36,722 nucleotides of DNA from CAMLDH01 sp966250375. GTDB lineage: Bacteria > Pseudomonadota > Gammaproteobacteria > Burkholderiales > Burkholderiaceae_D. Within the stretch, counting starts at the first letter, position 1; each line of letters begins with the position of its first letter. Positions 32,594 through 36,722 of this stretch are shown one piece after another. The DNA lies in assembly GCA_966250375.1 (NCBI GenBank), contig CBINHE010000040.1, positions 1 to 36,722 on the forward strand, in the 5' to 3' direction. A program made the position numbers and the translations under genes. The notes beneath the pieces are model-generated. The model made no database searches and had not been told where the DNA came from. It saw nothing but the letters and a program-made list of their open reading frames with translations.

Positions 32594-33709
32594 ATGACGC
32601 ACACTGAAACTCTCGTCTCGCCCGGCTTGTGGGCATTGGCGTGGCGCCGCTTGCGCGCCGACCGCGTGGCAATGATCGCGCTGGCGATCGTCACTCTTTA
32701 CCTGGTATCGCTGGCGCTGTCGTTTTCCGGCTTGCTGGCGGCGGATTGGGCGGATGAAGTCGGCGTCAATTACGCGCCGCCGACGTTTGTCGGCCCGCAA
32801 AGCGCCGCCGAACGCGGGACAGACAATGGCGCCGGACAGGTCGAAGCGCCGCCGCCGGAAAATCCGCTCGATCCGCTGAAGGACGTGCTCCGGGAATTGC
32901 GTGCGGCGGGAAGTGCGTCGCAACCGGCCGTGGTGAATGACTACGGCATCGCCGATCCGCTGGAAAAGGAAATGGCGGAAATCCGCGCCGAACTGTCCAA
33001 GTCGGATGTCAAGGCAGCGGCGCAGCGCCAGGAAACCTTGCCATTCGGCGCCGACAAATGGGGCCATGACATCATCAAGAAGACCATCAAGGGCGCCGAA
33101 ACCTCGATCGTGGTTGGCCTGGTTGCCGCGGCATTGGCGACCTTCCTGGGTACCGTGTTTGGCGCATTGTCGGGTTATTACGGCAAATGGGTTGACGATT
33201 TCTTCAACTGGTTTTACAACATCTTTACCTCGGTGCCGTACTTGCTGCTGATTCTGGCGGTAGCAGCGGTATTGCAGCAAAAAGGCGTGACCACGATCGT
33301 GCTGATTCTGGGCTTGACCGGCTGGACCGGCACCTATCGCCTGATTCGCGCCGAGTACATGAAGCACAAGGCGCGCGAATACGTATGGGCGGCGGACGCG
33401 ATTGGCGCGTCCAACTGGCGCAAGATGTTTTCGCACATTTTCCCGAACGTCAGCCATGTCGCATTGGTGCAAATGTCGATCCTGGTGGTGGGATTCATCA
33501 AGTCTGAAGTGATCCTGAGCTTCCTTGGATTCGGCGTGCCGGTCGGCGTGGTGTCGTGGGGCAGCATGTTGAATGAAGCGCAGAACGAACTGATTCTTGG
33601 CAAATGGTGGCAGTTGACTGCTGCGAGCGTTGCGATGGCGGTGTTGGTGACGGCGTTTTCGCTGTTTACCGATGCGTTGCGCGATGCGCTTGATCCGAAA
33701 CTAAAATAA
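32594..33709 (+). CDS. Peptide ABC transporter permease (DppC-like) with long insertion
   Basis: Partner permease of the DppC/OppC type, 371 aa. TM1 is at about 26-48; the family's LGTDxxGRD-like motif appears as LPFGADKWGHD (149-159), and five more membrane segments follow, with the EAA-like loop EYVWAADAIGASNWRKMF. Between TM1 and the motif lie roughly 97 residues, more than twice the usual spacing: a proline-rich part (about 60-95) and a charged helical part (about 96-146). This should face the periplasm. A REP pair and a second palindromic element separate it from the ATPase gene. Confidence 0.92.
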   Translation: MTHTETLVSPGLWALAWRRLRADRVAMIALAIVTLYLVSLALSFSGLLAADWADEVGVNYAPPTFVGPQSAAERGTDNGAGQVEAPPPENPLDPLKDVLRELRAAGSASQPAVVNDYGIADPLEKEMAEIRAELSKSDVKAAAQRQETLPFGADKWGHDIIKKTIKGAETSIVVGLVAAALATFLGTVFGALSGYYGKWVDDFFNWFYNIFTSVPYLLLILAVAAVLQQKGVTTIVLILGLTGWTGTYRLIRAEYMKHKAREYVWAADAIGASNWRKMFSHIFPNVSHVALVQMSILVVGFIKSEVILSFLGFGVPVGVVSWGSMLNEAQNELILGKWWQLTAASVAMAVLVTAFSLFTDALRDALDPKLK

Positions 33710-33712
33710 TTT

Positions 33713-33775
33713 GCAGGGGGGCTTGCCCGCGATAGCGTTGCAATGACGTCTTTCGCGGGCAAGGCCCGTTCCTAA
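33713..33775. repeat. REP inverted pair 3 (after the DppC-like permease)
   Basis: GGGGGGCTTGCCCGCGA (33716-33732) and TTCGCGGGCAAGGCCCGTTC (33752-33771) are inverted, with the left arm missing the GGAGC part. Core as in pairs 1 and 2. Confidence 0.85.
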
Positions 33776-33802
33776 GTAGTCACTCATAATTTATTGTAGA
33801 TT

Positions 33803-33899
33803 CCCTCCCCTTCAAGGGGAGGGTTAGGGTCGGGATGGGGTTGATGCCGTGGCTTGTAACCCATCCCCATCCCAACCTTCCCCTTGAAGGGGAAGGGGC
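33803..33899. repeat. Second-family palindromic repeat pair before the ATPase gene
   Basis: CCCTCCCC/GGGGAGGG around TTCAA (33803-33823) with tail GGTTAGGGTCGGGATGGGG (33822-33840) faces an inverted copy: CCATCCCCATCCCAACC (33861-33877) and CCCCTTGAAGGGG (33880-33892). Same family as 17389-17484 and unrelated in sequence to the GGAGCGGG REPs. It is directly downstream of REP pair 3, so two palindrome families stack in one 246-nt gap. Confidence 0.85.
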
Positions 33900-33955
33900 T
33901 GTTCTTCCACAATATTTTATGGGTAAGTACTTAACACCCGTCAGGAAGAAATGCG

Positions 33956-35647
33956 ATGAATCAGAAGCCACTCTTGCAAGTACAAAATCTGCGCGTGAGT
34001 TTTCGCACGGATAAAAAACATGTTGCCGAAGCAGTCAAGGGCATTTCCTTCGACATCCCGCGCAATTCCACCGTCGCGCTGGTCGGCGAGTCAGGTAGCG
34101 GCAAGTCCGTCAGTTCGCTCGCGGTGATGGGCCTGCTTGCGCCCGACACATCCATCGTCGATCCGGCGGGTCGCATCGAATTCGAGGGCCGCAATTTGCT
34201 GGCGCTATCAAGCGCCGAGCGGCGTGATCTGTGCGGCAAGGACATCTCGATGATTTTCCAGGAGCCGATGACGTCCTTGAACCCAGTTTTTACCGTCGGC
34301 TTTCAAATCGGCGAGGTGCTGCGTTTGCACATGGGCATGAATGCGAAGCAGGCGCGCGCACGCGCGATCGCGCTGCTGGAAGAAGTCGGCATTCCCAACG
34401 CAGCCGCCAGGATCGACGCGTATCCCAGCGAGATGTCAGGTGGCCAGCAGCAGCGCGTGATGATCGCGATGGCGATTGCGTGCGAGCCGAAGCTGCTGAT
34501 CGCCGATGAACCGACCACCGCGCTCGATGTCACGATTCAAAAGCAAATCATCGATTTGATCGGCGCGCTGCAAAAGAAGCACCAGATGTCGGTGCTGTTC
34601 ATCACCCATGATCTCGCGCTGGTCGGCGAGATCGCGGATCACGTGATCGTGATGCGCAATGGTGAAATCAGGGAGGCAGGGGAGATCAGCCAGATTTTCG
34701 AGGCGCCGCAGGATGGGTACACCAAGGCGCTGTTGCGCTGCCGGCCATCGCTTGATACACGTCCGATGCGTCTGCCGGTCATCGACGATTACATGAATGG
34801 ACATGTCGAGCCGGAAGCAACGCATCAGGAACGTACACGCGGTCTCACCGGCAAGGAAGACATCGTGCTGGAGGTGCGCAACCTCGGCAAGAGCTTCTAT
34901 ACGCGTGAAGGCCTGTTTGGCCGCAAGGAATTCAAGGCGGTAAAAGACGTGTCGTTCAAGCTGGCGCGCGGCAAGACGCTGGGCGTGGTCGGCGAGTCCG
35001 GTTCCGGCAAGACGACGGTGGGTTTGACCCTGCTACGCCTGCATCAGGCGACCACGGGGCAGGCGCTGTTTGAAGGCAAGGATATTCTTTCGATGTCGGA
35101 AAAGGAATTCATGTCCTACAAGCGCCGCATCCAGATCATTTTCCAGAACCCGTATGCATCGCTCAATCCGCGCTTTACCGTTGGGCAGATTTTGCTGGAG
35201 CCGATGCGCATCCACCGGATCGGCGCCAATGACGGCGAGCGCGCGGAAATGGCGTATCAACTGCTGCAAAAGGTCGGCTTGCCTGCCGCGGCATTCCACC
35301 GTTATCCGCACGAATTTTCAGGCGGACAGCGGCAGCGGATTGCGATTGCGCGCTGTTTGACCATGAAGCCGGAGGTGCTGGTGTGCGATGAATCGGTATC
35401 GGCGCTGGACGTGTCGGTGCAAGCGCAAGTGTTGAATCTGCTGCAGGATTTGCAGGAGGAATTCGGCATGAGCTACATCTTCATTTCACACGATCTGGCG
35501 GTGGTGAAATACATCGCCGATCAGGTGATGGTGATGAATCAGGGCGAGGTGGTGGAGATGGCCAATTCGGATACCTTGTATCGCAATCCGACGCATCCGT
35601 ACACGCGCACGTTGCTGAGTGCGATTCCGCGCGGATTGAAGCACTGA
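33956..35647 (+). CDS. Fused double-ATPase subunit of peptide ABC transporter
   Basis: One polypeptide (563 aa) joining a DppD-like and a DppF-like ATPase, as in GsiA and YejF. First half: Walker A GESGSGKS (44-51), signature SGGQQQRV (about 161-168), Walker B LLIADEPTTALD. Second half: GESGSGKT (about 346-353), SGGQRQRIAIARCL (about 456-469), Walker B VLVCDESVSALD. Both sites look competent. It should power uptake through the two upstream permeases. The start at 33956 lies 246 nt after the permease, across two palindrome elements, so it may be less expressed than or decoupled from the genes upstream. Two membrane and two ATPase domains plus binding proteins complete a full importer. Confidence 0.95.
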   Translation: MNQKPLLQVQNLRVSFRTDKKHVAEAVKGISFDIPRNSTVALVGESGSGKSVSSLAVMGLLAPDTSIVDPAGRIEFEGRNLLALSSAERRDLCGKDISMIFQEPMTSLNPVFTVGFQIGEVLRLHMGMNAKQARARAIALLEEVGIPNAAARIDAYPSEMSGGQQQRVMIAMAIACEPKLLIADEPTTALDVTIQKQIIDLIGALQKKHQMSVLFITHDLALVGEIADHVIVMRNGEIREAGEISQIFEAPQDGYTKALLRCRPSLDTRPMRLPVIDDYMNGHVEPEATHQERTRGLTGKEDIVLEVRNLGKSFYTREGLFGRKEFKAVKDVSFKLARGKTLGVVGESGSGKTTVGLTLLRLHQATTGQALFEGKDILSMSEKEFMSYKRRIQIIFQNPYASLNPRFTVGQILLEPMRIHRIGANDGERAEMAYQLLQKVGLPAAAFHRYPHEFSGGQRQRIAIARCLTMKPEVLVCDESVSALDVSVQAQVLNLLQDLQEEFGMSYIFISHDLAVVKYIADQVMVMNQGEVVEMANSDTLYRNPTHPYTRTLLSAIPRGLKH

Positions 35648-35719
35648 GTAGGAGCGGGCCATGCCCGCGAAAATATATGTCGATAGATGAAATTGTTCGC
35701 GGGCAGGGCCCGCTCCTAC
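35648..35719. repeat. REP inverted pair 4 (upstream of RAYT)
   Basis: GGAGCGGGCCATGCCCGC (35651-35668) and its inverted copy GCGGGCAGGGCCCGCTCC (35699-35716). It begins one base after the ATPase stop codon. The right copy overlaps the 5' open frame of the RAYT gene. The centre reads GGCCATGCC, as in pair 5, not GGCCTTGCC as in pairs 1 and 2. Confidence 0.9.
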
Positions 35720-35739
35720 ACAAACCTGGGCATACCGCT

Positions 35740-36177
35740 TTGCGTAAAGGGCGTGTATCGTTGCCCGGTTATGCCTATGTCGTGACTACGGTGGTACGTG
35801 AGCGTCGGCCGGTGTTCGCGGATTTTCGTTCTGCATATGCAGCTGCCAGCTGTTTCAAGCTTCCCACACTGCTTGGCGATGCAACCATGCTGGCATGGGT
35901 ATTGATGCCTGATCATGCGCACTGGCTGATGCAACTTGGCGAATCCGATAACTTGTCTGTTGTCGTGAATCGCTTGAAGTCGGCCAGCGCACGAGCAACC
36001 AACCGCGTGCTCGAACGGGAAGGTCCCTTATGGGAGTCGGCATTCCATGATCGTGCGCTGCGTCGTGAAGAGGATGTACGGACCATTGCTCGCTATATCG
36101 TAGGCAATCCGCTGCGCGCCGGATTGGTAGCGCGGGTGGGAGAGTATTCGTTCTGGGATGCGGTCTGGATAGAGTGA
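35740..36177 (+). CDS. REP-associated tyrosine transposase (RAYT, Y1/HUH family)
   Basis: Domesticated-type single-strand transposase related to IS200/IS605 TnpA, thought to move REP pairs (REPINs). Seen: the HUH metal motif in LMPDHAHWLMQL, and the C-terminal helix with the catalytic tyrosine in IARYIVGNPLRAGLV, both complete. Family residues begin at about GYAYVVTTVVRERRPVF. The frame is open from an ATG at 35677, but that start lies in the spacer of REP pair 4 and would translate its right arm. A TTG at 35740 (145 aa) is preferred but uncertain. It is flanked by pairs 4 and 5, the arrangement expected of a RAYT locus. Confidence 0.85.
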   Translation: MRKGRVSLPGYAYVVTTVVRERRPVFADFRSAYAAASCFKLPTLLGDATMLAWVLMPDHAHWLMQLGESDNLSVVVNRLKSASARATNRVLEREGPLWESAFHDRALRREEDVRTIARYIVGNPLRAGLVARVGEYSFWDAVWIE

Positions 36178-36203
36178 AATGCCGCTGCAATTAAAAACCG
36201 CTA

Positions 36204-36268
36204 TTGTAGGAGCGGGCCATGCCCGCGATAGCCGGCGCATCAATCGCGGGCATGGCCCGCTCCTACAA
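36204..36268. repeat. REP inverted pair 5 (downstream of RAYT)
   Basis: The two arms of 26 nt (36204-36229 and 36243-36268) are perfect complements around a 13-nt spacer, each with the GGGCCATGCCC hairpin. It begins 26 nt after the RAYT stop. With pair 4 it brackets the transposase gene. Confidence 0.93.
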
Positions 36269-36338
36269 CAGGATTCAGCGATAGCTTGGCCCAGCAATGC
36301 AATTATTGAAAACTTTTTCATTCATGAGGTAACCCTTG

Positions 36339-36722
36339 TTGGATTCCATTCGGCCCTTGTTCAAGAGCCTCGCTCCCGCAGTCGATTTCTGCTCCCTGCG
36401 TATCGTCGACGAGTCGAGCGAGCAGATCATGGTGCGGCAGGATGTGTTGCAGCCGCTTTCTACCAGCATCGATCGCGGCGCGATGGTCACGATCATTCAC
36501 GGCGGCGGCTACGGCTATGCGGCGACCAGTGATTTGACAGCGTCCGGCTTGAAGGATGCAATTGAACGTGCGCACGCCTGGGCCGAAGCCAGTGCCGGCC
36601 GCTCCGTTGTCGATTACTCGGCAATCGCATTGCCGCGACCGAGCGGCAGTTACGCCGGGCCGATGGAGGCCGGCGCCTTGACGCTATCGCGCAAGGAATT
36701 GATCGAACTGTTGATGTGCGAA
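36339..36722 (+). CDS. TldD/PmbA-family protein, N-terminal part
   Basis: The frame runs open to the window edge (128 codons seen). The segment RGAMVTIIHGGGYGYAATSD matches the N-terminal domain of the TldD/PmbA family, metalloproteases involved in peptide maturation and quality control; the zinc HExxxH motif would lie beyond the edge. The start is a TTG at 36339 after GAGGT (an ATG at 36324 is followed by a stop after one codon). The wording of the N-terminus differs from canonical tldD, and a separate TldD/PmbA-like paralogue is likely, so no symbol is given. Confidence 0.75.
   Translation, partial: MDSIRPLFKSLAPAVDFCSLRIVDESSEQIMVRQDVLQPLSTSIDRGAMVTIIHGGGYGYAATSDLTASGLKDAIERAHAWAEASAGRSVVDYSAIALPRPSGSYAGPMEAGALTLSRKELIELLMCE

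Noticed and set aside
32522..33472. A 316-codon minus-strand frame opposite the DppC-like permease
   Set aside because: Antisense shadow; His/Gln/Arg-rich with no domain.
1..36722. CRISPR array, tRNA or rRNA genes, riboswitch, phage or conjugation genes
   Set aside because: I looked for regularly spaced direct repeats, cloverleaf-like sequences and known marker proteins and saw none. The repeats present are palindromic pairs, not CRISPR units.

Overview
The window is chromosomal DNA of a Betaproteobacterium, most likely Burkholderiales and close to Oxalobacteraceae (Herminiimonas/Collimonas/Herbaspirillum type). This rests on gene order (amgK-murU-pepP-ubiH divergent from lptD-surA-pdxA-rsmA; miaB-phoL-ybeY-corC-lnt-glyQ-glyS-gmhB-plsC) and on protein character. 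No database search was possible, so the genus is an inference.

Layout. Positions 114-4397 (minus) are an operon for anhydro-MurNAc recycling (amgK, murU), then an aminopeptidase (pepP) and a ubiquinone hydroxylase (ubiH), closed by a clear intrinsic terminator. Positions 4509-10098 (plus) run divergently: outer-membrane LPS assembly (lptD), outer-membrane protein chaperone (surA), vitamin B6 synthesis (pdxA) and 16S rRNA dimethylation (rsmA). Positions 10099-12295 are a small accessory island: a broken Mrr-like nuclease gene with an apparent IF-2-N-like module, a DUF1493-like gene, an unknown gene, and a well-formed integron-type attC site between the last two. From 12296 to 24792 (minus) is a long housekeeping run: gloA, a YgjP-like metallopeptidase, plsC, gmhB, glyS, glyQ, lnt, corC, ybeY, phoL, miaB and a small exported protein. 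A GyrI/Cass2-like effector-binding protein follows (25048-25518, minus).

Positions 25784-35647 (plus) form a peptide-uptake locus: two paralogous exported solute-binding proteins, an exported M3 zinc oligopeptidase, two permeases and a fused double-ATPase. The likely logic is that peptides are trimmed in the periplasm, captured by either binding protein and imported. Positions 35740-36177 hold a REP-associated tyrosine transposase (RAYT) between two REP inverted pairs; three more pairs of the same family lie in the window, two of them inside the peptide locus. The window ends in the first 128 codons of a TldD/PmbA-family gene.

The parts that look least ordinary are the cassette-like island after rsmA, the broken nuclease with an IF-2-N-like module, the exported peptidase built into a peptide ABC operon, and the dense REP/RAYT landscape with a second, unrelated palindromic repeat family.
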